NCBI GenBank assembly: GCA_002482965.1
Contig: DLGZ01000048.1
Span: 257,935-321,934 of the forward strand
From: Verrucomicrobiaceae bacterium UBA7681
GTDB taxonomy: Bacteria > Verrucomicrobiota > Verrucomicrobiia > Verrucomicrobiales > Verrucomicrobiaceae
DNA: 64,000 nt
Reading direction: 5' to 3'
Shown piece by piece: positions 19,844 through 27,350 of this stretch (within the stretch, counting starts at the first letter, position 1; each line of letters opens with the position of its first letter). Below the pieces are notes generated by a model. The model ran no database searches. It saw nothing but the letters and a program-made list of their open reading frames with translations, and was not told the DNA's origin. Position numbers and translations under genes: made by a program.

Positions 19844-21975
19844 CGCAGATCGATGCTTCGCCCTTCGCGAATCGACTCCAGCACTGCAAATGTCAGACGC
19901 ATGCTCTGCCGCGCCTGTTCATAAGGCAGCGGATGCGCTGCTCCGCCCTTCAGGAATGCCAGCCATGCCGCCATCTCCTCTGCATGGCCCTTCGATCCGA
20001 ATTTTTTCACGGTCACTTTGCGCTGTTTGAAAATGGACAGCTTCATGAAGTTTTCGCATTCGCATACCAGACCGCTGGCGAACACGCGGAATGTTTCTTT
20101 TGGAAAGGCTGAGTCGCCTTCGGCAGAGTAAATCACCTGTGCTGATGAGCCATCTGCAAACTCGATTTGCGCTGTGACTGAGTCTGGCACCTTGGGGCGG
20201 CCAACCGTCTGAGCTGTGACCTTCAACGGTTTGCCGAGGACATGGCAGGCGAAGTCGAAGAAGTGACAGGCCTCGCCCAGCACACGACCGCCACTTTCGG
20301 CGACATTCGCATACCAGTGATCTGGCGCGAGCACGCCTGCATTCACCTGAAAGGCCAGTGTCTTTGGTCCCGAGACGGTTTTCAGCAACTCCATCATCGC
20401 TGCTGTCGCAGGAGCAAAGCGGCGATTGAAACCGACCAGCACGCCGCCCTTTGATTCGAGCATGGCTGTGTCGATTTGCGCCAGTTCTTCAGGTGTCAGG
20501 CACAGGGGCTTTTCCACGAATACTTGTTTCCCTGCTTGCAGGGATTTCAGCACCAGTGGTGCGTGAAGATGATGCCGAGTGCCGATCATGACTGCGGCGG
20601 CTGCATTGATAAACACCTTCGCTGAGTCTGTCTCTGCGTGCGCGAAACCAAACTTCTCTTTCACGTGCCGTGCTGAGAGGCCCGTCGCATTCACAATGGT
20701 TCCGAGGGTGAGCTTTCCCTTCACATGCGGCAGCAGCATCGTGCGAGCGAAATTGCCCGCGCCGATCACATCGAGTGTCCCGATGCTGTTTGGCAGTTGC
20801 GCCTTTTGGGGGGCTGGGAATTCGGGCGGTGTTTCGCGTTTCGCGTTTCCAGACCGGCTAAAGCCGGGACTACAATACTCGATTAGCACGCCTAGCTCGC
20901 TCTCGAGTTGGTCGTAAACTTCCAGGACATCGCCAAATCCTACCCGGCGTGTTGTTACCGGATTTAAATCAAGCTGCCCGGTGCGCATCAGTTCCAGGCA
21001 GGCTTCGAAGTTGCGATTCTCCGTCCAGCGGACATGGCCGATGGGGTAGTCCTGCCCGCCCCATTCGTACTGGGGATCGTAGCGACCCGGGCCGTAGCTG
21101 CGTGAGTAGCGAACCTGAATGTCTTTCATGTAGGCGGTCTTCCATGATAACTCTGCATCGTAGATGCCTACGATCACCATCACGCCGCGATCACGCAGGC
21201 AGGAGATGGCGGTGTCGGCTGCGTCGCGGCCTTTGCCGCCGACGCAGAGCAGCACGGCATCCACTCCGTGGCCGTCTGTCCATGCACGCACTTCGTCTTC
21301 GATCTTTGATTGTGCGGGATTTACCACACGCTCTGCGCCCATCGCGAGTGAGGTTTGCAAACGATCGGTGACAAAGTCCACGCCCATCACCCGTGCACCG
21401 GAAGCTTTGAGCAAGCTCGTGGCCAGCAGGCCGACAAGCCCCTGCCCCAGCACTAGAACACGTTCGCCAAGCCGAGCACCGCTTTGACGGATAGCCTCCA
21501 TCGAGATGGACGCCAGTGTCGTGTAGGCCGCCTGCCAGTCTTCCACGCCTGCGGGAATCGGTGTCGCCAGCAGGTCCGGGACTGCGATCATCTCGGCATG
21601 AAACGCACATTCTGCGCCACCACAGGCCACGCGATCTCCTACATGGAAGCGTGAGTTCATTTCATCGACCGCCACCACCACGCCCGCTGCTGAGTAGCCC
21701 AGTGGAGTTGGTGATTCGAGGCGGTTGCGCACCTTTTGCAGTGCGGCTTTCCAGCCCAGTGTCTTCGCCGTGTCGATCACTTTCTTGACCTGATCGGGCC
21801 GCGCTTTTGCCTTTTGCAGCAGTGACATGCGTGCCTGCTCCACTTTCATCCGCTCGGTGCCCGGCGAGATCACCGAACACGACGTCTGCACCAAAATGCC
21901 TCCAGGCGGAGGCACAGGTGCAGGCACGTCCTGCAATTCGAGGCGTCCGTCTTGGTATTGGGCGAGTTGTCGCAT
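19840..21975 (-). CDS. Fused zinc-type alcohol dehydrogenase / Gfo-Idh-MocA oxidoreductase
   Basis: This 711-residue protein fuses two NAD(P)-dependent oxidoreductases. Residues 1 to about 365 form an alcohol dehydrogenase-like domain (SPLGYSAAGVVVAV-type core, VLVLGQGLVGLLATSLLKASGA as the nucleotide site). Residues about 390-711 form a Gfo/Idh/MocA domain (GTLDVIGAGNFARTMLLPH, and VFVEKPLCLTPEE with the typical EKP). Bi-domain enzymes of this type are common next to heparinase-like genes in polysaccharide clusters and probably modify a nucleotide sugar. The linker (about 366-390) is encoded by a palindromic repeat and 7-base tandem repeats (see the repeat entry). It overlaps the heparinase gene by 4 bases. 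Confidence 0.9.
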   Translation of the reverse strand: MRQLAQYQDGRLELQDVPAPVPPPGGILVQTSCSVISPGTERMKVEQARMSLLQKAKARPDQVKKVIDTAKTLGWKAALQKVRNRLESPTPLGYSAAGVVVAVDEMNSRFHVGDRVACGGAECAFHAEMIAVPDLLATPIPAGVEDWQAAYTTLASISMEAIRQSGARLGERVLVLGQGLVGLLATSLLKASGARVMGVDFVTDRLQTSLAMGAERVVNPAQSKIEDEVRAWTDGHGVDAVLLCVGGKGRDAADTAISCLRDRGVMVIVGIYDAELSWKTAYMKDIQVRYSRSYGPGRYDPQYEWGGQDYPIGHVRWTENRNFEACLELMRTGQLDLNPVTTRRVGFGDVLEVYDQLESELGVLIEYCSPGFSRSGNAKRETPPEFPAPQKAQLPNSIGTLDVIGAGNFARTMLLPHVKGKLTLGTIVNATGLSARHVKEKFGFAHAETDSAKVFINAAAAVMIGTRHHLHAPLVLKSLQAGKQVFVEKPLCLTPEELAQIDTAMLESKGGVLVGFNRRFAPATAAMMELLKTVSGPKTLAFQVNAGVLAPDHWYANVAESGGRVLGEACHFFDFACHVLGKPLKVTAQTVGRPKVPDSVTAQIEFADGSSAQVIYSAEGDSAFPKETFRVFASGLVCECENFMKLSIFKQRKVTVKKFGSKGHAEEMAAWLAFLKGGAAHPLPYEQARQSMRLTFAVLESIREGRSIDLR
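20831..20877. repeat. Palindromic element plus 7-base tandem repeat inside a coding linker
   Basis: Within the fused oxidoreductase gene the plus strand reads almost three copies of GTTTCGC (20831-20850). A 14-base palindrome, CCGGCTAAAGCCGG (20854-20867), and GACTACAATA follow. On the coding strand this reads as TAGTCCCGGCTTTAGCCGG, similar to short palindromic repeats that I recall as dispersed in planctomycete and verrucomicrobial genomes. It falls exactly between the two enzyme domains. Confidence 0.65.
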
Positions 21976-22032
21976 GAGCTATCGTTTCAATGAGGTTGGT
22001 CTTTTTTACGAATCAAGGCTTGCGGCACAATT

Positions 22033-22050
22033 TTGCTGCCTAGGCAGCAA
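22033..22050. repeat. Palindrome spanning the stop codon of the CdiI-like gene
   Basis: The 18-base palindrome TTGCTGCCTAGGCAGCAA has 8-bp arms around TA, and the TAG stop of the CdiI-like gene sits at its centre. There is no T-run on the transcribed side, so it is not a typical intrinsic terminator. It could stabilise the transcript end or partly separate the downstream oxidoreductase gene, which starts 64 bases on. Confidence 0.6.
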
Positions 22051-22552
22051 GCTCATCGTCGGTCTGGTTTTGATTTTTCTCGGGGTGTCCGTAGTTGACC
22101 AAGCTTGCGCCAGGAATGCCACATCGCGCTAAAAAGACATGCCCTTGTTCGTCCAGCATCTCTAAAACAGCACTCCTCTCAAACGAAGCGATTTGGCCGA
22201 GCAGGCATGAGAGATTGTTCAGCAGGTCCAGAAGATCCGCCGCCAAATCTGGCCTCGCCTTCCAAAAGGCCTCCTCAACGGTGAGAATGGCATTTAACAG
22301 CGCGCCGTCATACAGATCTGCGTCAGCATGGGGTCGCTCGTGCAGTTCTCGCAAGGCGAGAGGCACCACGTAAGGCAGGCACATCTGCTGGCCGATCATG
22401 CGCTGGATGTCTCTCACTGTAAAATCTCGCAACGCCGTCCTGTGAAGGCGATGGCACTCGATCACCAATGACGACTCATAGGTCGGCTCTCCCCAGTCCA
22501 CGCCTTCGAGCTCCTGAGGGCTACGGCTAAGATCAAAATCGATTTCTTTCAT
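22040..22552 (-). CDS. CdiI-like (contact-dependent inhibition immunity) family protein
   Basis: This 170-residue soluble protein resembles the CdiI_2 family annotated as contact-dependent growth inhibition immunity proteins. The diagnostic block is ELEGVDWGEPTYESSLV, then HRLHRTALRDFTVRDIQRMIGQQ and LPYVVPLALREL. I start at 22552, where ATGA overlaps the stop of the CapK-like gene; a longer frame to 22576 is less likely. No CdiA/CdiB or other toxin gene is visible nearby, so it is an orphan, and its position in a polysaccharide operon raises the possibility of another role. Family recognition is from memory of the pattern. Confidence 0.75.
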   Translation of the reverse strand: MKEIDFDLSRSPQELEGVDWGEPTYESSLVIECHRLHRTALRDFTVRDIQRMIGQQMCLPYVVPLALRELHERPHADADLYDGALLNAILTVEEAFWKARPDLAADLLDLLNNLSCLLGQIASFERSAVLEMLDEQGHVFLARCGIPGASLVNYGHPEKNQNQTDDELAA

Positions 22553-23913
22553 GCTTTGATCTTTGTCACCAGCCACTTGTGCTTGCCCGCGCTGGTCTTC
22601 TCCACTTCTGGCACCTGACGCAAAATGAGGGTGAAGTCATCGCCTAGTTTTTTTAACAAAGCTGAGCGCATCGCGTCATCGCTGCTGCTTTGCCATTGCG
22701 GGCCCGATTGAAAGCGGCATTCCACCACGCCTGCGTGTTCTTGGAAGAACTGTACGGCCAGCAGGTTGTCGAAGATGCGGTCGTGCATATTGATCGCGGT
22801 GAGTGAGATGCGGCGACCGGTGGCGCTGATGAGGAACTCGTAATCACGGCCGACGATTTCTGAGGCCTCGCCATCTGTGATTTTTGCATAGTCTCCGGTG
22901 CGATACCGGATGAGGGGCATGACGTGATTGTGAAAGGAGGTGCCGATGATTTCACGGTTTCCTTCGGCATCGGGATCGCCGAATTCGACGAATCCGTAGG
23001 TGGGCCAGAAATGCAGGTGATTAGAGGTTCGGCCCTGCGCGGCGAGGACCACCCGTTCGCTGTGGCCATACCAGTGAAACACCCTGGTACTGAAAAAGCA
23101 CTCCAGGTATTGCTGTGATTCTGCGGCGAGTTTTTCTGAACCGCACAGAAGTGAGGTCAGCTTGAAGTCGAGCTTCAGGCCCGTTTGCTCCAGACCGCGT
23201 GCCAGCATGAGTGCCGCGCTGGGATAGGCATGCAGGTGTTGCGGGCGGAAGCGGTTCAATGCGGCCACATACTCAGGCAGGCGCTCCGGCGTGAGATGAT
23301 ACGATGAAAGAATGAGCCAGTTCCGTGTGGCGTCGAAATAGCTGATGCTGCCACCGGCTTTGCTTGAAGTGACGCCACCGCGAATCACGGCCACGCGATC
23401 TCCGACGCGATAGCCACGTCGTGACCACTGGGCCTCCAGATAGGCCTGCTCTTTCGGACGACTGATCCCTTTGTGCAGATAAAAACCGACGGGTACGCCG
23501 CTCGACCCGCCAGTGGTGATGTAGAGGCGCTGCTTCGCGTCGAATTCTGGATTGACCATCTGCTCGCGATTCAAAATCAAATCCTGCTTGGATAGCAGCG
23601 GGTAATCAGCCAGTTGTTCGAGGGCTTCAAACTTCGATGGATCGACGCCATGAGCTGCAAAGCGTTCTGCGTAAAAGGGAGCCTTCCCTGCTGCGGTCAA
23701 CGAATCTCGGAGCGCCGCGATTTGATAGCGTCGGATGGCCTCCGCATCCCATGTCTCCACTTCACGCGCCTCGTTTTGAAAACGGGTGTAGGCGGGTCCG
23801 TAGCGGAGTGACGGCGGAAACGCACGATACACCCGTCCTGCCAGAGACTTCACTGGCTGCGGTGCTGCCTCGTAGAGTTTGAGCAGCGGATATAGGGTGT
23901 CTTCGAGCGACAT
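22549..23913 (-). CDS. Phenylacetate-CoA ligase / CapK-like adenylate-forming enzyme
   Basis: This 454-residue protein belongs to the PaaK/CapK branch of adenylate-forming enzymes found in many capsule loci. The phosphate-binding loop is YITTGGSSGVPVGFY at about residue 131, with later motifs FHWYGHSERVVLAAQG, YGFVEFGD and PLIRYRTGDYAKI. CapK-like proteins are thought to activate a carboxylic acid for transfer to a polysaccharide or carrier; the substrate here is unknown. It lies 7 bases after larB and overlaps the CdiI-like gene by 4 bases, in one operon. Confidence 0.88.
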   Translation of the reverse strand: MSLEDTLYPLLKLYEAAPQPVKSLAGRVYRAFPPSLRYGPAYTRFQNEAREVETWDAEAIRRYQIAALRDSLTAAGKAPFYAERFAAHGVDPSKFEALEQLADYPLLSKQDLILNREQMVNPEFDAKQRLYITTGGSSGVPVGFYLHKGISRPKEQAYLEAQWSRRGYRVGDRVAVIRGGVTSSKAGGSISYFDATRNWLILSSYHLTPERLPEYVAALNRFRPQHLHAYPSAALMLARGLEQTGLKLDFKLTSLLCGSEKLAAESQQYLECFFSTRVFHWYGHSERVVLAAQGRTSNHLHFWPTYGFVEFGDPDAEGNREIIGTSFHNHVMPLIRYRTGDYAKITDGEASEIVGRDYEFLISATGRRISLTAINMHDRIFDNLLAVQFFQEHAGVVECRFQSGPQWQSSSDDAMRSALLKKLGDDFTLILRQVPEVEKTSAGKHKWLVTKIKA

Positions 23914-23920
23914 GAGTCGA

Positions 23921-24679
23921 TCAAGCTTTTGGCTGCGTGTTCAGGATCCGCAAAGCTGCCATTGCTGCGCCGAAGCCGTTGTCGATGTTCACAACGGTGA
24001 GGCCGCTGGCGCAGGAGTTGAGCATGCTGAGCAGAGCGGAGATGCCATGCAGATTTGCGCCATAGCCAACGCTGGTTGGAACTGCGATGACCGGAGCAGC
24101 GACGAGTCCGCCGAGGACGCTGGGCAGCGCGCCTTCCATGCCGGCGATGGCGATGACAATGCCCGCTGCACGCAGATCATCGAGGCGTGCGAGCAGGCGA
24201 TGGAGACCCGCCACGCCGACATCAGTGATGCGGTTCACGCTTGCACCGGCGAATTCAAGGGTCTGCGCGGCTTCTTCGGCAACCGGCAGATCGGAGGTGC
24301 CAGCGCAGACCACTGCGACAGGTGCTGAAGGGAAAGAGCCATTCATCTGTCCGACACGATACAGGCGCGAAACACTGTCGTAGATACCCGTGGGAAAACT
24401 TTGAAGCAGCAAAGCGGCGACTTCGGGATTCACGCGGGTGGCAAGCGCACTGCCATGCGCGGCGACGAGGGCGGTGAGGGCGTCCGTGGTCTGGGCGGGC
24501 GTTTTTCCTTCGGCGTACACGGCTTCGGGAAGGCCCTGGCGGATCATGCGATGCGTGTCGGCCAGCACCTGACCTGCCTCGGTAAACGGCAGGGTGCGGA
24601 GACGTTCCAGGGCCTGGTCAGGAGGTAATGCACCTGCGCTGACTTGATCGAGCAGATCACGCAATTTCGATTCGTTCAT
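23921..24679 (-). CDS. larB: Nickel-pincer cofactor biosynthesis protein LarB
   Basis: LarB carboxylates nicotinic acid adenine dinucleotide at C5 and hydrolyses it, the first step in making the nickel-pincer nucleotide of lactate racemase-type enzymes. The 252-residue length is normal. The N-terminal part (LRDLLDQVSAGALPPDQALERLRTLPF) and the AIR carboxylase-like C-terminal domain (VAVVCAGTSDLPVAEEAAQTL, AIAGMEGALPSVLGGLVAAPVIAVPTS, NSCASGLTVVNIDNGFGAA) are clear. It overlaps larE by 4 bases. No larC or larA is present in the window, so the cofactor pathway is incomplete at this locus. Confidence 0.92.
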   Translation of the reverse strand: MNESKLRDLLDQVSAGALPPDQALERLRTLPFTEAGQVLADTHRMIRQGLPEAVYAEGKTPAQTTDALTALVAAHGSALATRVNPEVAALLLQSFPTGIYDSVSRLYRVGQMNGSFPSAPVAVVCAGTSDLPVAEEAAQTLEFAGASVNRITDVGVAGLHRLLARLDDLRAAGIVIAIAGMEGALPSVLGGLVAAPVIAVPTSVGYGANLHGISALLSMLNSCASGLTVVNIDNGFGAAMAALRILNTQPKA

Positions 24680-25476
24680 GCTGCACGAGCCTTGAGAACT
24701 TCGTTCATGCTGCCAGAGCGCAGCCCGGCGAGATCGAGAGTGATGTAGATGTACCCTGTGGCACGCAGTGCCGTAGTGATGGCTTCACGCTGCTGCAAGG
24801 CGTGCAGCAGATCGGCCTCGGGGACTTCAAGGCGAGCGACATCGCCATGATGGCGTACGCGCAGTTCACGGAAGCCGAGGTCAAACAGCGCGGCCTCGGC
24901 GCGCTCGATCTGCGAGAGCAGCTTGGGCGTCACGCTGGTGCCATACGGCACGCGGGAGGCGAGGCAGGCGGCGGCGGGCTTGTCCCAGTTCGGCAGGCCG
25001 AGGGCTTTGGCAAAGTGACGTACGTCTTGCTTGCTGAAACCGAGATCATGCAAGGGACTGAGAATTTTTAATTCACGAGCAGCCGCGCGACCGGGCCGCA
25101 CATCGAGCGTGTCCTCGGCGTTCATGCCATCAAGCACATGCTTGATGCCGTTCTGCTCAGCGCACTGACGCAGGGCGCGATAGACGTGGTCTTTGCAGAA
25201 GTAGCAGCGATTTGGCGCATTCGCCTGGTATGCGGGATCGTTTACTTCTTCGGTCGGCAGCAGTTCAAGATGCGCACCGAGCTGCTGAGCGAGAGCAACG
25301 GCCTCGTCTTTTTCGCTTTGCGGCAGACTGGGGGAGACGGCGAGCAGGGCGATGACATTCTCACTGCCTAGCGCATCCAAGGATGCCTTCAACACGAGCG
25401 TACTGTCCACGCCGCCGGAATATGCAACGGCGACGCGTCCCAGAGGCTGGAGAAGGGCGTGAAGTTTTTGAATCAT
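24676..25476 (-). CDS. larE: LarE-type sulfur transferase, three-cysteine form
   Basis: LarE converts the two carboxylates of the LarB product to thiocarboxylates. The PP-loop SGGVDST is at 20-26 and the family block ACLASRVPYG at 170-179. Beside the conserved C171 (equivalent to the sacrificial cysteine of the Lactiplantibacillus enzyme) there is C91-x-x-C94 in NRCYFCKDH. Three cysteines in this arrangement mark the LarE subgroup reported to carry a [4Fe-4S] cluster and to transfer sulfur without self-sacrifice, so that mechanism is inferred here. It overlaps both larB and the EpsI gene by 4 bases. Confidence 0.92.
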   Translation of the reverse strand: MIQKLHALLQPLGRVAVAYSGGVDSTLVLKASLDALGSENVIALLAVSPSLPQSEKDEAVALAQQLGAHLELLPTEEVNDPAYQANAPNRCYFCKDHVYRALRQCAEQNGIKHVLDGMNAEDTLDVRPGRAAARELKILSPLHDLGFSKQDVRHFAKALGLPNWDKPAAACLASRVPYGTSVTPKLLSQIERAEAALFDLGFRELRVRHHGDVARLEVPEADLLHALQQREAITTALRATGYIYITLDLAGLRSGSMNEVLKARAA

Positions 25477-26186
25477 AAGGAAGTCATCAGGTCTTTTTGG
25501 AACTTCGGCGCCAGGCTGCGGATGAGGGTGAGGATCATTTTCACCGTCTCCGCATCGTCACGACGTCGTTCACCACTTTGCTGCGGTGTGAGATTGTCCG
25601 TGACGCGAGCCATGACGGAAGGATAGGCCCAGCGGTGGTTCACGTTGCTGAGCACGCTGTCGCGCAGACTTATCAACTGACGGTCCAGATTGCTCGGCGT
25701 GCTGATGTCATTGCCCACGAACCAGTAAACGTAGTGTGCACGCAGCGGCAGTTTGGACCGGTCAGGCAGCAGGACTTCGCGCTCGATGGCGAGATCGCGC
25801 ACACGCAGGGTCGCGCCTGAGATCAACTTCACCTCGCGCACGGTCGAACTCGTGATGGTCCACCCTTGGCCATCAAGACAGACTTCGGGACGGTGAATGC
25901 TGCGAGTGTCATTCCCAGCGATGACGAGGGCGGCATGTGCAACATCGCGATGATCAATGGATCCGCCAGGGGTGTGATACTCACGTTTCTTGATGATGGT
26001 GTCTGCGGGGAGGAGTTCACGCTCTTTGTCACTCGGGTCTTCGCTTACGCCGATAAAACCGCCTGCCACCATCGGCAGTTCAGAGAGCACACCGGCCTCA
26101 TCCCCCCCTTTTGTCTGTGGTGAGAACTGGCACAACAGGATGGTCATGCCGCAAAGCGCCACGAGGATGATGGCACGAGTAATCAT
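25473..26186 (-). CDS. Exosortase-associated protein EpsI
   Basis: This 237-residue protein has an N-terminal membrane segment (ITRAIILVALCGMTILLCQF) and a periplasmic domain of the EpsI/DUF3485 type that accompanies exosortases. The core motif is SIHRPEVCLDGQGWTI, with the conserved His and Cys. I choose the ATG at 26186, which overlaps the exosortase stop by 4 bases; a frame extending to 26249 would run into the exosortase gene. EpsI proteins are linked to exopolysaccharide export with exosortase; their exact role is unresolved. Confidence 0.88.
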   Translation of the reverse strand: MITRAIILVALCGMTILLCQFSPQTKGGDEAGVLSELPMVAGGFIGVSEDPSDKERELLPADTIIKKREYHTPGGSIDHRDVAHAALVIAGNDTRSIHRPEVCLDGQGWTITSSTVREVKLISGATLRVRDLAIEREVLLPDRSKLPLRAHYVYWFVGNDISTPSNLDRQLISLRDSVLSNVNHRWAYPSVMARVTDNLTPQQSGERRRDDAETVKMILTLIRSLAPKFQKDLMTSL

Positions 26187-27157
26187 AGGACGGGAGCAAC
26201 GACCTGACGCGCAACCGTGCGCGAGCGTTTGAAACCCAGGCCGCCACACAAGCGGTTCAGCAGCCAGGAGGCGAACTGCAGCAGCAGCAGTGCAACGAGG
26301 AAGACCCCAATGCCGGTGAACTCATGGAAGACGGAGACCTCCTTCTCAGCATCGCCAATGGCCCAATGCTGACCGAAGACCATGGCCGAGAAGATCAAAA
26401 CAAGGATGCGCGCCATGTTTGCCACGATGGCGATGGGCAGGATCATGGCGAACAGAGTGAGCCTGCGCCACATCACGCGCTGGCGGAAATAGCTGAACAA
26501 GGCGCCGACGACGAGCAGCGCAAACAAGGAACGCATGCCAGAGCACGGTGCGGCGATGCCCACGCTGAACAAGTCGCCCGCCTTGCGGCCTAACTCAGTG
26601 TTTGGCATGGATTGCAACGCGGTGCCGGAGACGAGGGAATCGACGCCCACGGCATTGAGGACAAAACCTGTCGTCTTCACCATGAGGAGGCGCATCTGGT
26701 AGCCGATGCTTTCTTCCAGAAACGGCAGCGGCCACATGAAGCCAAGCATCAGCCAGGCGAACAGCCGGGTACGGCTGCGCCGTGCACCTTCGAGCCACAG
26801 CGATGCGCCTGCAATCAAGGTCATGATGCCCAAGTAGCCGCAGTAGAAGTTGTTGGCGCGGAACCCGGCGAAGTAGAGGAACAAACCGAAGACGATCAGG
26901 ATCACACCCGAACGATTTGAGGAGACAGGAAACTGCGCCACCTGATTTTTACGCCTCCAGAGCAGGAAGCCGACAATGAATGGCAGCAACGCGCCGTGCT
27001 GCCAGGTGGGGTCCTTCCACTGCATGAGCAGTTCGGTGAGGATGGTCCGGCGGAAATGACCGTAACCGGCCGCGTAGGGCTGAATGGCAATCAACAGCAA
27101 CCCAGTGGATGCCAGCAGCGCCAGAACGAACCATGATGATACGCGCAAACGACTCAT
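26183..27157 (-). CDS. Exosortase (PEP-CTERM transpeptidase family)
   Basis: This 324-residue polytopic membrane protein is an exosortase, thought to cleave PEP-CTERM sorting signals and attach or release proteins at the envelope. The catalytic set is present: C205 in APCSGMRSL, R250 in NMARIL and H278 in VFHEFTG. About eight hydrophobic helices are visible. A candidate substrate, the 1372-residue repeat protein at 42730-46848, ends in VPEP plus a helix and RRRR. The gene heads the EpsI-LarE-LarB-CapK-CdiI chain and diverges from the GT9 gene over a 193-base gap. Confidence 0.93.
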   Translation of the reverse strand: MSRLRVSSWFVLALLASTGLLLIAIQPYAAGYGHFRRTILTELLMQWKDPTWQHGALLPFIVGFLLWRRKNQVAQFPVSSNRSGVILIVFGLFLYFAGFRANNFYCGYLGIMTLIAGASLWLEGARRSRTRLFAWLMLGFMWPLPFLEESIGYQMRLLMVKTTGFVLNAVGVDSLVSGTALQSMPNTELGRKAGDLFSVGIAAPCSGMRSLFALLVVGALFSYFRQRVMWRRLTLFAMILPIAIVANMARILVLIFSAMVFGQHWAIGDAEKEVSVFHEFTGIGVFLVALLLLQFASWLLNRLCGGLGFKRSRTVARQVVAPVL

Positions 27158-27350
27158 GATGATTGCCTGAGGAAGGAAGCTAGCAATTTATTTAACTGTG
27201 CCTTCCACATTTGAAATTCATTGAAGGCAAAAGTCAGCAGTGCGATGCTGGAAGCGTCGTAGATGCTATGATGGGCCATGGGGTCGCATATAAGACATTA
27301 AGGATGAATCATAGGGGTATGATTCCAGGACAAGCCTGTCAAAACATTCA
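27158..27350. promoter_or_regulatory. Divergent intergenic region with inverted repeat
   Basis: This 193-base region separates the divergent exosortase and GT9 genes and must hold at least one promoter. It is richer in A and T than its surroundings. An 8-bp inverted repeat, GAATCATA-GGGG-TATGATTC, lies at 27306-27325, 25 bases before the GT9 start, a position suited to an operator or a leader hairpin. No clear -35/-10 pair can be fixed by eye. Confidence 0.45.
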
